Shown: piece after piece, positions 1 through 7,486 of the stretch
How positions within the stretch are numbered: position 1 is the first letter of the stretch
Layout of the letters: the number at the start of each line of letters is the position of its first letter
Source of the DNA: Gemmatimonadota bacterium
Lineage (GTDB): Bacteria > Gemmatimonadota > Gemmatimonadetes > Gemmatimonadales > GWC2-71-9
NCBI GenBank assembly: GCA_003221985.1
Contig: QHUQ01000132.1
Span: 1 to 16,924, forward strand
Direction of reading: 5' to 3'
Length of the DNA stretch: 16,924 nt
Made by a program: the position numbers and the translations under genes
The notes under the pieces: model-generated
The model's database searches: none
Told to the model about the DNA's origin: nothing
Seen by the model: the letters and a program-made list of their open reading frames with translations, nothing else

Positions 1-240
1 ATCATCGTGGCGAAGCTGCTGCACGGGGCGGCGATCGCCGCGCTGATCTTGTTCGGCACGAATGCCGGTCTGGGGCTGCCCTACTTCGTCGGTGTGGCCA
101 TTGGGGTTGCCGTGATCGGTTGGGAGCACCGCCAGGTCAAGCCCGGTGACCTGTCCAAGCTCAATGCGGCGTTCTTCACGGCCAACGGGATCGTGAGCAT
201 CGTCGTGTTTCTTGGCGCCCTTGTGGACCGCGTCATATGA
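1..240 (+). CDS. ubiA: UbiA-family prenyltransferase, C-terminal fragment
   Basis: The reading frame is open from the first base of the window and stops with TGA at 238-240, so this is the 3' end of a longer gene. The 79 visible residues are two to three hydrophobic helices with the typical C-terminal signature of 4-hydroxybenzoate-type polyprenyltransferases: an EHRQVKPGDLSKLN segment, then AAFFTANG and a last membrane helix ending in a short polar tail. UbiA enzymes are membrane proteins that attach a polyprenyl chain to an aromatic acid in ubiquinone or menaquinone synthesis; their Asp-rich catalytic motifs lie upstream of the window and cannot be checked. A ubiX gene lies about 2.3 kb downstream on the same strand, which fits a quinone role. 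The GTG at 7 is an internal codon, not a start. The family call is firm; the exact substrate is not. Confidence 0.85.
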   Translation: MIVAKLLHGAAIAALILFGTNAGLGLPYFVGVAIGVAVIGWEHRQVKPGDLSKLNAAFFTANGIVSIVVFLGALVDRVI

Positions 241-244
241 AGCG

Positions 245-314
245 CGGGAAACGGGAAACGAGAAACGGGACACGTAAGGCTGCACGTTTCCCGTCTCCCG
301 TTTCTCGTTTCCCG
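245..314. repeat. Palindrome of 7-bp tandem units in convergent gap
   Basis: Four heptamers run CGGGAAA, CGGGAAA, CGAGAAA, CGGGACA at 245-272. They are answered by four inverted heptamers at 287-314. The perfect core is a 19-bp inverted repeat, 252-270 against 296-314, with a 25-nt centre. The element starts 4 bp after the ubiA stop and lies between two convergent genes. A transcript from either strand could fold into a long stem, but no T-tract follows, so a classical intrinsic terminator is not shown. The remaining 59 bp before the peptidase stop (315-373) hold nothing recognisable. Confidence 0.9.
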
Positions 315-373
315 AAGCCGCCGCAGCCCACCAGGCATCCCAAACGCTCCCCTACACCGAATCGAAGAGGGCG

Positions 374-2524
374 CTAGGGAGTAGGCTTATCTCCCAAGCC
401 GGCGAGATCCAGCAGGAACGCATACTCGAACGCGACGTCGTGCCAACGCTTGTAACGCCCCGACGAGCCGCCATGTCCCGCTTCCATGTTGGTCCGCAGA
501 ATCAGGTGGTTGTTATCGGTCTTCATGGCGCGCAGGCGCGCGGTCCACTTTGCCGGCTCGAAATACTGTACCTGCGAGTCGTGCAGCCCCGCCGTGATGA
601 GCAGGTTGGGGTACGCCTTGCGCGCCACGTTGTCGTAGGGCGAATACGACAACATGTAGCTGTAGAACGTCGAGTCGTGGGGATCACCCCACTCGTCGTA
701 TTCGCCTGTCGTCAGCGGGATCGTCGAGTCCATCATCGTGGTTATGACGTCCACGTATGGCACTCCGGCGATCACGCCCTTGAACAGCTCCGGCCGCATG
801 TTGACCACCGCGCCCATGAGCAGGCCGCCGGCGCTCGCGCCGCGGGCAAAGAGGCGATCCGGCGTCGTGTAGCCGCGCCGCACCAGGTCGTCCGCCACGT
901 CGATGAAGTCGGTAAACGTGTTCTTCTTGTGCAGCTGCCTGCCGTTTTCGTACCACGCGCGACCCATCTCCGAGCCGCCGCGAATGTGCGCGATCGCAAA
1001 TGCCACGCCGCGATCGAGTAGCGACAGCCGGTCCGATGAGAACGTCGGATCACTGCTCGATCCATACGACCCGTAGCCGGTCAACAGCAGCGGAGCGGGG
1101 CGGGCGATCCCTTTGCGATACACCAGCGATACGGGCACCCGGGCTCCGTCCCGCGCGGTCGTGTACAGGCGCTCGGTGACGTAGTTGGCGGGATCGAAGC
1201 CGCCCAGGACTTCGTCGCGCTTGAGCAGCGTCTTCTGGCGCGTGCTCATGTCGTAGTCATAGATGGACGTCGGCGTCGTCAGCGACGTGTAGCCGATCCG
1301 CAGGACGCGCGTGTTGAACTCGCGGTTGGTGCTCACGTACGCGAGGTAGGCTTGCTCGCCGAAGTCGAGATAGTGCTCGGCGCTGCCCCCCCCGCTCCAG
1401 GGGCGGACGCGCAACTGCATCAGGCCGTCCTTGCGCTCGCTCAGCACCAGGTAGTCGCGGAAAATGTCGAAGTCCTCCAGCAGGACGTCGGGCCGGTGCG
1501 CGATGACCTCCTGCCAGCCGGCGATGCCCGGATTCGAGACCGGCGTCCGCATCAGGCGGAAGTTCTTGGCGTGATCGTTCGTGAGGATGTAGAAGTAGTC
1601 GCCATGGTGATCGGCGAAATACTCGCGGCCACGCTCGCGGGGAATGAGCACGCGGAACGGCGAATTGGGCCGGTCGGCGGGAACGTAGTGGTACTCGGTC
1701 GTCATCGTCTGCCACGATTGAATCATCACGTAACGCCTGGATCGGGTCTTGAACACTGACGTGTAGTAGGTCTCGTCCTTGTCCTCGTAGACGAGCTGAT
1801 CGGCCGCTGCGCTCGTGCCCAGCGTGTGGCGATAGATGCGGCTCGCTCGGAGCGTCACCGAGTCTTGCTTGGTATAGAACAGCGTGCGGTTGTCTTCGGC
1901 CCACGCCATGTTGCCGGTGACGCGCGGAATGACGTCGGCCAAGTCCTGACCGGTGTGCAGATCCTTGATGCGAAGCGTCGCGATCCGCCTGCCGATCGTG
2001 TCGACCGCGTACGCCAGCAGATTCTCGCCGGAGCTGATTTGCCACCCCATCACCTGGAAGAACGGCTTGCCCTCACCGAGCGCGTTGCCGTCGATCAGAA
2101 TCTCCTCCGGCGCGTCCAGAGAACCGCGCTTGCGCCCGTAGATCGGGTAGTTCTTCCCCTCCACCAGGCGCGTGTAGTAGAAATAGCCGCCCTCCCGGTA
2201 GGGAACGGACTGGTCGTTCTGGCGCACGCGACCCTTCAACTCCTCGAACAAGCGATCCTGAAGCGCTTCGGTGTGCGCCATGACCGCCTTGGTGTACGCG
2301 TTTTCATCCTGGAGATACTTGATGACTTCCGGATTATCGCGATCGCGCAGCCAGTAGTACTGGTCGATGCGCACGGTGCCGTGCTCATCGAAGCGGTGCT
2401 CGCGCACCGCGGCCATCGGCGGTGCGAGCGCCGAGGTGGTTGCGGGAGGAGCCGGTTGTTGCTGCGCGACGGTGACACCGGGAACGAAGGCCGCGAGGGC
2501 CAAAATGCGAGCACGTGTGAGCAT
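374..2524 (-). CDS. ptrB: Secreted oligopeptidase B (S9A family serine peptidase)
   Basis: 716 residues. Residues 1-20 look like a signal peptide (charged start, hydrophobic LALAAFVPGVTVA, then AQQQP), so the enzyme is probably exported, whereas classical oligopeptidase B is cytosolic. Residues about 35-440 form the N-terminal cap and beta-propeller of the prolyl-oligopeptidase fold, and 450-716 the alpha/beta-hydrolase domain. The catalytic triad is visible: Ser564 in RGASAGG, Asp649 in GLHDSQVQY and His684 in EAGHGGSSGR. The acidic TTGE-Y-D-EWG segment (E608, D610, E611) matches the region that gives oligopeptidase B its preference for cleaving after Arg/Lys. Length is normal. The ATG at 2524 is supported by an in-frame stop four codons upstream. 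No Shine-Dalgarno is visible, and the start is only 17 bp from the divergent ubiX start. The gene lies between ubiA and ubiX on the opposite strand. Confidence 0.93.
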   Translation of the reverse strand: MLTRARILALAAFVPGVTVAQQQPAPPATTSALAPPMAAVREHRFDEHGTVRIDQYYWLRDRDNPEVIKYLQDENAYTKAVMAHTEALQDRLFEELKGRVRQNDQSVPYREGGYFYYTRLVEGKNYPIYGRKRGSLDAPEEILIDGNALGEGKPFFQVMGWQISSGENLLAYAVDTIGRRIATLRIKDLHTGQDLADVIPRVTGNMAWAEDNRTLFYTKQDSVTLRASRIYRHTLGTSAAADQLVYEDKDETYYTSVFKTRSRRYVMIQSWQTMTTEYHYVPADRPNSPFRVLIPRERGREYFADHHGDYFYILTNDHAKNFRLMRTPVSNPGIAGWQEVIAHRPDVLLEDFDIFRDYLVLSERKDGLMQLRVRPWSGGGSAEHYLDFGEQAYLAYVSTNREFNTRVLRIGYTSLTTPTSIYDYDMSTRQKTLLKRDEVLGGFDPANYVTERLYTTARDGARVPVSLVYRKGIARPAPLLLTGYGSYGSSSDPTFSSDRLSLLDRGVAFAIAHIRGGSEMGRAWYENGRQLHKKNTFTDFIDVADDLVRRGYTTPDRLFARGASAGGLLMGAVVNMRPELFKGVIAGVPYVDVITTMMDSTIPLTTGEYDEWGDPHDSTFYSYMLSYSPYDNVARKAYPNLLITAGLHDSQVQYFEPAKWTARLRAMKTDNNHLILRTNMEAGHGGSSGRYKRWHDVAFEYAFLLDLAGLGDKPTP

Positions 2525-2541
2525 GTGATCGAATTAACGCT

Positions 2542-3141
2542 ATGTTTCGGGCCGTGACCACCCCCGCTCATCCGCTCGTCCTCGCGATCACGGGCGCCTC
2601 GGGCGCGCCCTACGCGGTGCGGTTGCTCGAGAGTCTCACGACTCACCACGTGCCGACATGGCTGCTCGTCTCGACCCACGGATGGCGCCTGCTGGCGGAG
2701 GAGTGCGGCATCAAGGACGAAGCCGCGCTGCGAAAGGCGACGGGCGACTGGGAGTGCGTCCGGCTGTTCAACGACGCGGATCGCGGTGGCGAGCCTGCGT
2801 CGGGATCGGTAAAAACGCTGGGGATGGTGGTGTGCCCCTGCTCGATGGGCACGATGGCGGCGATTGCGCACGGCACGAGTCGCTCCCTGATCGAGCGGGC
2901 GGCGGACGTGACGCTCAAGGAAGGGCGCAAGCTGGTGTTGGTGCCGCGGGAAACGCCGCTGTCGCTCGTGCACCTGCGCAACATGACGCTCGCGGCGGAA
3001 GCGGGTGCAGTCGTGCTCCCCGCGGCTCCTGGATTCTATCAGCGACCGCGGGAAATCGGCCAGCTCGTCGACTTCATCGTCCAGCGCATCGTCGATCACC
3101 TGGGTCTCGAGATCCGGCTCATTCAGCCGTGGCAGGGATGA
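2542..3141 (+). CDS. ubiX: UbiX flavin prenyltransferase
   Basis: 199 residues, normal for UbiX. The enzyme joins dimethylallyl phosphate to FMN to make prenylated FMN, the cofactor of UbiD-type decarboxylases in quinone synthesis. The flavin-binding ITGASGAPYA motif is at residues 16-25. The CPCSMGTMAAIAHGTS loop (98-113), VPRETPLSLVHLRNM (134-148) and PGFYQRPREI (163-172) are all characteristic. The assumed start is ATG 2542; GTG 2554 is an alternative that would remove four residues and still leave the motif intact. Neither start has a clear ribosome-binding site. The stop overlaps the start of the next reading frame by ATGA, implying translational coupling to the broken SnoaL-like gene. 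No ubiD is visible; the partner may lie upstream next to ubiA. Confidence 0.95.
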   Translation: MFRAVTTPAHPLVLAITGASGAPYAVRLLESLTTHHVPTWLLVSTHGWRLLAEECGIKDEAALRKATGDWECVRLFNDADRGGEPASGSVKTLGMVVCPCSMGTMAAIAHGTSRSLIERAADVTLKEGRKLVLVPRETPLSLVHLRNMTLAAEAGAVVLPAAPGFYQRPREIGQLVDFIVQRIVDHLGLEIRLIQPWQG

Positions 3142-3448
3142 CGACCGACGTCCGCGAGCTGCTGTCGCGCGACGTCACCCCGCAGCTGTACCACGAGGTT
3201 CGCGGGCTGTGGAAGGCGCACTCCATCGCCGAGGACAAGCGCGACATCGCGGGACTGATCGCGACGCTCACGCCCGACTCGGGCCGCAGGGCGTGTGCGA
3301 GGAGGCGAAGGTCACAGGAACGCAAAAGGGAAGATGGCTCTCGCGCGCGGCGACAGACGCGAAGGTCGAGTTCCGCGTCGTGATCTTCTTCCCGTGGGAT
3401 CAGCACAAGAAGAAATTCAAAGGCGAGCGCGTGTTCGTTGCAATCTGA
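3138..3448 (+). pseudogene. SnoaL-like (NTF2-fold) protein, internal deletion plus frameshift
   Basis: The N-terminal part reads MTTDVRELLSRDVTPQLYHE and continues through KAHSIAEDKRDIAGLIATLTPD, in the frame starting at ATG 3138. After about base 3280 the homologous sequence moves to the +1 frame (start positions congruent with 3281): LGPQGVCEEAKVTGTQKG, then VEFRVVIFFPWDQ and KKKFKGERVFVAI, stopping at 3446-3448. From my memory of the family, intact SnoaL-like cyclase/NTF2 proteins carry roughly 50-60 more residues between these halves. The locus therefore looks like an internal deletion that also broke the frame, with the junction near 3277-3284. Left in the first frame, translation would run into an Arg/Ser-rich tail ending at 3383. 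It overlaps the ubiX stop by ATGA, so the intact ancestor was probably co-translated with ubiX. Its function is unknown. A sequencing or assembly error is possible but less natural, because a whole middle section is missing. Confidence 0.7.
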
Positions 3449-3489
3449 ACACCGCGAACACGGAACCGACGGTCACTCCCCCGGTGTAG

Positions 3490-3506
3490 CTCCTCCCATG
3501 AGGAGG
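3490..3506 (+). promoter_or_regulatory. Strong Shine-Dalgarno inside a 6-bp hairpin
   Basis: AGGAGG at 3501-3506 lies 8 nt before the ATG of the outer-membrane barrel gene and fixes that start. CTCCTC at 3490-3495 is a perfect complement of GAGGAG at 3500-3505, with a 4-nt CCAT loop, so the mRNA can pair most of its ribosome-binding site. This may moderate translation; the regulatory role is inference. Confidence 0.5.
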
Positions 3507-3514
3507 ATCTGACC

Positions 3515-4099
3515 ATGAAACGCATGCTCGCCTGCACCACCGCCCTCACGCTGGGCGCGGCCGCGGCCCTGTCCGCGCAATCCGGCATCGCGCTGAAGGG
3601 CGGCCTCTCGTACGGCAATGTGTCCAACCGCGGGATTCTGCCTGGCAATCTTGACTCACGCACCGGCTTCGCCCTCGGTCTCTCGTTCGGGGCGGGCCGC
3701 AACGTGCTCGGCTTCGGGTTCGAAGGCCTGTACGCCCAACGCGGCGTCATCAGCAGTTCGTCACCGCCCGACGAGCGCAAGCTGGACTACATCGACGTGC
3801 CGGTGTTCGTCCGTGCCCTGTTCCCCTCGCCGGGGATCGCGCCGTACGCCTACGCCGGTCCGCAGGCGTCGTTCGAGCTGCGCTGCCGTGCCGGCAACAG
3901 TGCCTGTCCAGACGCCGGCCGCCCGTCCACGTCGTTTGCCGCGGTGATCGGGGGCGGCGCGCGGCTGGGCGCGCGCAGCGCGTTCACGATCGAGGGCCGC
4001 TACGTCTACGGCCTGACGGATCTGAAGCTCAGCACCGTAACGAGCTCTGAGAGTTACAAGACGCGTTCCTTTCTGATTCTCGCGGGGTGGGCGTTCTAG
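3515..4099 (+). CDS. PorT-like outer-membrane beta-barrel protein
   Basis: 194 residues. Residues 1-21 form a clear Sec signal peptide (MKRMLACTT, hydrophobic core, ALSA then Q). The mature part alternates short amphipathic strands rich in Gly and aromatics. It contains the DYIDVPVFVRA segment (91-101) typical of small 'outer membrane beta-barrel' PorT-like proteins, and ends in AGWAF; a C-terminal Phe is the usual recognition signal of the barrel assembly machinery. Two cysteines (124 and 131) in one loop could form a disulfide. The start is decided by AGGAGG 8 nt upstream. It lies on the same strand as ubiX and 31 bp before the fused peptidase gene, so the three may be co-transcribed. No enzymatic function is indicated; the ligand is unknown. 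Confidence 0.85.
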   Translation: MKRMLACTTALTLGAAAALSAQSGIALKGGLSYGNVSNRGILPGNLDSRTGFALGLSFGAGRNVLGFGFEGLYAQRGVISSSSPPDERKLDYIDVPVFVRALFPSPGIAPYAYAGPQASFELRCRAGNSACPDAGRPSTSFAAVIGGGARLGARSAFTIEGRYVYGLTDLKLSTVTSSESYKTRSFLILAGWAF

Positions 4100-4130
4100 C
4101 GTAGCAGGCAGGGCGAGGCCAACGTTTGGT

Positions 4131-6689
4131 ATGATCCTCCTCGCCCTCCTCCTCCAGCTTGCGGATTCGCTCACACCCAAACCCGCGCCGCCGCGCGCCG
4201 CATGGCGCACGCTGATCGGCGCGTACGCCGACGGTCCCGAGACGCTGTACGTCTACGAAGACCGCGGCGGCCTGGTCATGCTCGTGGACTCGATGGTGCC
4301 CGCGCTGCTCGCGCAACGGTCCGAGTCCGTGTTCTCCTCTCCCGCCGAAGGCCCGCTGGGTGGTGACGCGCTCGTGTTCCGGCGCAGCGAGATCCAGGCG
4401 GGGCGCCGAGCCTGGCGCCGGTTGCAGCTCGGCCCTGCCGATGGGCGCCAGCTCCGGCTACAGCCTGTTCAACCGGTTGCCGAGCTGCTGCGGGTCGATC
4501 GCACGCTGACACCACCCGCCGAGAGCGGGGCGTTCCTCGCGCCGGACCTCGTGGAACCAGCGGCGCTCGATGCCAGCATTCATCTCGAAATCCGCTACGC
4601 ATCGACCAACAATTTCCTCGGCAGCGTGTTCTATTCCTCCCCCCGCGCGTTTCTGCAGCGGCCCGCGGCGCTGGCGCTCGTGCAAGCCGCGCGCGCGTTG
4701 CGGCCCCTCGGCTACGGCCTGCTGATTCACGACGCCTACCGGCCGTGGTACGTGACGAAAGTCTTCTGGGACGCGACGCCGCCCGCGTCGCGCTGGCTCG
4801 TGGCGGACCCCGCAAAGGGGTCGAAGCACAATCGCGGCGCTGCCGTCGACATCACGCTGTACGACCTGGCCACCGGCGCAGCGGTGGAGATGCCGTCCAC
4901 CTACGACGAGGCGACCCCGCGCGCCAAGGCCGACTTCCCGGGCGGTACTTCGCTGCAACGCTGGCACCGCGCGTTGCTGCGTCGCGTGCTCGAGGGGCAA
5001 GGCTTCACCGTGAACCCGAGCGAGTGGTGGCATTTCGACTTCCACGGTTGGGCGCGGTACCCAATTCTCAACACGACATTTGAAGAACTACTGCGTCGCC
5101 CCGGAGTGCAGGACACGACGCGCTACACCCACGCCGACACCCTGCGCGGCTCCAACGGCCTCGCACGCGCGTGGTGGGACGTGCAGTTCTATGACCTGCA
5201 CACCCGCGTGAATCCACGGGACTCGAGCATCAGCGGCTGGAACGGCATCATCTATCGCGTGCTGCAGCCCGCGCGCGAGATGCAGATCGACCTGCAGGTG
5301 CCGCTGCAGGTGGACAGCATCGTGCAGGATCGGCGCACACTTGCCTTTCGCCGGGATGGCAACGCGTTCTTCGTCACGCTGCCCTCGCCGCAGCGAGCCG
5401 GTACGACTCGCACGGTCACGGTGTGGTATCATGGCAAGCCGCGCGTGGGTCGGCGCCTCCCGTGGGACGGCGGCTTCACGTTCCCCATGGACAGCCTCGG
5501 CCGGCAGTGGATTGCCACCGCCAATGAGGGGCTCGGCGCCAGCGTCTGGTGGCCCAACAAGGACTATCTGGCCGACGAGCCGGATAGCCAGCGCATCGCG
5601 ATCACCGTGCCCGATCCGCTGATCGACGTCTCGAATGGCCGGCTGCGCCGCACGACAAAGAACTCCGACGGCACGACGACGTACGAGTGGTTCGTGACGA
5701 GCCCCATCAACAACTATGACGTCACGATCAATGCAGGGCAGTACACGCACTTCAGCGACACCCTGGACGGCGAAGCGGGACGCCTGACGCTCGACTTCTG
5801 GCCGCTCGACTACCACGGCGACACCGCCCGCCACCAGTTCCAACAGGTCGTCCCGCTGCTGCGCTGTTTCGAGCATTGGTTCGGCCCCTACCCCTGGTAT
5901 GCCGACGGCTACAAGCTGGTGGAGACGCCGCACCTCGGCATGGAGCATCAGAGCGCCGTCGCCTACGGCAACCACTACCTCAATGGCTACCTCGGCCGCG
6001 ACCTGTCGCGGACGGGCCTCGGCCTGCAGTGGGACTTCATCATTGTCCACGAAAGCGCGCACGAGTGGTTCGGCAACAATATCTCCGCTCAGGATCACGC
6101 CGACATGTGGGTGCACGAGAGCTTCGCCAACTACGCCGAGGGGATCTACACCGAGTGCCGTATGGGGAAGAGCGCGGGCGCGGCGTACATGATCGGTGCG
6201 CGCGCTGGCGTGCGGAACGACCGGCCCGTCGTCCCGGCCTTTGGAGTGAACGCGCAAGGCTCAGGCGACATGTATCCCAAGGGTGGGAACATGCTACACA
6301 CGATTCGCGCGATCATCGACGACGACGCGAAGTGGCGTGACATCCTGCGCGGCCTGAACAAGACGTTCTATCATCAGACGGTCACCGGCAGACAGGTCCA
6401 AGACTTCATCGGCCGCGAGGCCGGGATCGATCTCAGCAAGGTATTCGCGCAATACCTCACCACGACCAAGATCCCCGCGCTCGAATACCGGGTGCAGGGC
6501 ACCACGCTGTCGTATCGCTGGGCGAACGTCGTGCCGGGGTTCGATATGCCGGTGCGCGTGAACATTCCCGGGCTGGGCACCAGGCTACTGCGCCCCACGG
6601 AGGCGTGGCAGACGCTCGACGCGTCGCCCCGGGGAGGAGAGCTGAGCGTCGACGAGAACTTTTATGTGACGGCGTCGCAGGCCCCGTGA
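4131..6689 (+). CDS. Fused VanX-type D-Ala-D-Ala dipeptidase (M15D) and M1 aminopeptidase
   Basis: 852 residues in one uninterrupted frame. Residues 1-13 are a short hydrophobic leader without the usual basic start; 22-130 form a beta-rich domain resembling DUF3471-type modules; 135-320 are an M15D dipeptidase with DAYRP (R204), zinc ligands in SKHNRGAAVD (H233, D240) and EWWH (E298, H301). After a linker of about ten residues, 327-852 are an M1 peptidase with GMEH (603-606), zinc site H640-E641-x2-H644 followed 19 residues later by E663, and the catalytic-type Tyr715 in YPKGGNML. The M1 part lacks the long C-terminal helical domain of aminopeptidase N. Both active sites look intact, so this could cleave D-Ala-D-Ala dipeptides and trim peptides in the periplasm. 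As I know these families, both are usually separate secreted proteins; here the M1 signal peptide is absent at the joint. The stop overlaps the next gene's GTG. ATG 4131 is the only plausible start. Confidence 0.9.
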   Translation: MILLALLLQLADSLTPKPAPPRAAWRTLIGAYADGPETLYVYEDRGGLVMLVDSMVPALLAQRSESVFSSPAEGPLGGDALVFRRSEIQAGRRAWRRLQLGPADGRQLRLQPVQPVAELLRVDRTLTPPAESGAFLAPDLVEPAALDASIHLEIRYASTNNFLGSVFYSSPRAFLQRPAALALVQAARALRPLGYGLLIHDAYRPWYVTKVFWDATPPASRWLVADPAKGSKHNRGAAVDITLYDLATGAAVEMPSTYDEATPRAKADFPGGTSLQRWHRALLRRVLEGQGFTVNPSEWWHFDFHGWARYPILNTTFEELLRRPGVQDTTRYTHADTLRGSNGLARAWWDVQFYDLHTRVNPRDSSISGWNGIIYRVLQPAREMQIDLQVPLQVDSIVQDRRTLAFRRDGNAFFVTLPSPQRAGTTRTVTVWYHGKPRVGRRLPWDGGFTFPMDSLGRQWIATANEGLGASVWWPNKDYLADEPDSQRIAITVPDPLIDVSNGRLRRTTKNSDGTTTYEWFVTSPINNYDVTINAGQYTHFSDTLDGEAGRLTLDFWPLDYHGDTARHQFQQVVPLLRCFEHWFGPYPWYADGYKLVETPHLGMEHQSAVAYGNHYLNGYLGRDLSRTGLGLQWDFIIVHESAHEWFGNNISAQDHADMWVHESFANYAEGIYTECRMGKSAGAAYMIGARAGVRNDRPVVPAFGVNAQGSGDMYPKGGNMLHTIRAIIDDDAKWRDILRGLNKTFYHQTVTGRQVQDFIGREAGIDLSKVFAQYLTTTKIPALEYRVQGTTLSYRWANVVPGFDMPVRVNIPGLGTRLLRPTEAWQTLDASPRGGELSVDENFYVTASQAP

Positions 6690-7162
6690 GACTTGGCGTC
6701 ATCTCGGATACGCACGGCATGCTGCGGCCGCGCGTGTTCGAGGTATTTCGCGAAGTGGACCACATCCTCCATGGTGGAGACGTCGGAGCCGCGGACCTCC
6801 TCATCGAGCTGCGCGCGCTCGCCCCGGTAACCGCGGTTTACGGAAACACCGACGGATTGGAGTTGCGCGCGAAGCTTCCACAAGTTGCCGAAATCGAGCT
6901 GGATGGGTTCCCGATCGTCGTCACGCATGGAGATCAGTTCGGCACCCCCAATCCCGCCAAGCTTCACGAGGCGTTCCCTCACGCCGAAATCATCATTTTT
7001 GGGCATAGCCACCGGCCGTTGCTCGAGCTGGTGGACAAGACCGTGACCGTGATGAATCCCGGCGGGGCGGGGGCGCCGCGCTTCGGGATGCCGCCGAGTG
7101 TGGGGATTCTCGAGCTCGAGCCGGGAATTCCGCCGCGCGGGAGGATTGTCGTGCTGGATTGA
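6686..7162 (+). CDS. YfcE/MJ0936-type metallophosphoesterase
   Basis: 158 residues starting at GTG 6686, which overlaps the stop of the peptidase gene (GTGA). This start puts the first metal motif at its normal place right after the N-terminus: GVISDTHG with D8 and H10. The other calcineurin-fold motifs follow in order: HGGDV (D32), GNTDG (N54), THGD (H81) and GHSH (H107, H109). All dimetal ligands are present, and the length matches the small YfcE family of phosphodiesterases. An earlier in-frame start at 6605 would place an Arg-rich stretch, encoded inside the peptidase gene, before the motif and is rejected. The natural substrate of such proteins is generally unknown. The overlap implies translational coupling with the fused peptidase, though no functional link is evident. 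Confidence 0.92.
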   Translation: MRLGVISDTHGMLRPRVFEVFREVDHILHGGDVGAADLLIELRALAPVTAVYGNTDGLELRAKLPQVAEIELDGFPIVVTHGDQFGTPNPAKLHEAFPHAEIIIFGHSHRPLLELVDKTVTVMNPGGAGAPRFGMPPSVGILELEPGIPPRGRIVVLD

Positions 7163-7486
7163 TCGTGAATCCTGCCCTTGCCTGGCTGCGTACGTCTTTT
7201 TACCTTGCTCAAGCAACCCCCAAAAAAGGCCACGGACTGAAATGATTCGTCAATCCACCGTCACGCCAATGCTGCGCCGCCTCTGGGCGGGACCGGGCCT
7301 GCTCTGCCGGTTCGCGCCGATTGTCGACGCGCGTGGGCGTATTGCGTCCGGCATCGCCGGCGCCGGCGGTGGTGGAGGAGCACCCTAGAAGTCGATCGGA
7401 TCGAGTTCGCGCCGTGATCCGGCCTTCCGGGTGCTTCATGGGACCTGGGAGGCCGTTCTGTTACGTCTGATTCGAGGATCACGGAC
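7163..7486. other. 324-bp intergenic stretch, no recognised gene
   Basis: The gap before the ABC transporter holds no RNA gene or known riboswitch that I can see. A 48-codon frame (7242-7388) ends in Gly-rich IAGAGGGGGAP and shows no family resemblance or ribosome-binding site; it may be spurious. A 6-bp inverted pair, CGGATC (7397-7402) and GATCCG (7416-7421), lies in the second half. A GAGGA at 7474-7478 serves as the ribosome-binding site of the next gene. The promoter of the ABC/DUF1854 unit should lie here, but no convincing -35/-10 pair was found. Confidence 0.5.

Noticed and set aside
4131..5100. Vancomycin-resistance vanX
   Set aside because: The M15D motifs are real, but there is no vanH/vanA/vanRS context; chromosomal dipeptidases of this type are common and metabolic.
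5088..6257. A 389-codon open frame on the minus strand
   Set aside because: It lies opposite the M1 peptidase domain, which has all catalytic motifs; its composition is typical of a GC-rich shadow frame.
6605..6685. Earlier start for the metallophosphoesterase
   Set aside because: It would add an Arg-rich segment encoded inside the peptidase gene ahead of the first metal motif; the GTG at 6686 gives the normal N-terminus.
7242..7388. Small 48-codon gene before the ABC transporter
   Set aside because: No ribosome-binding site and no recognisable motif; the Gly-rich end follows from GC-rich sequence. Not strong enough to annotate as a gene.
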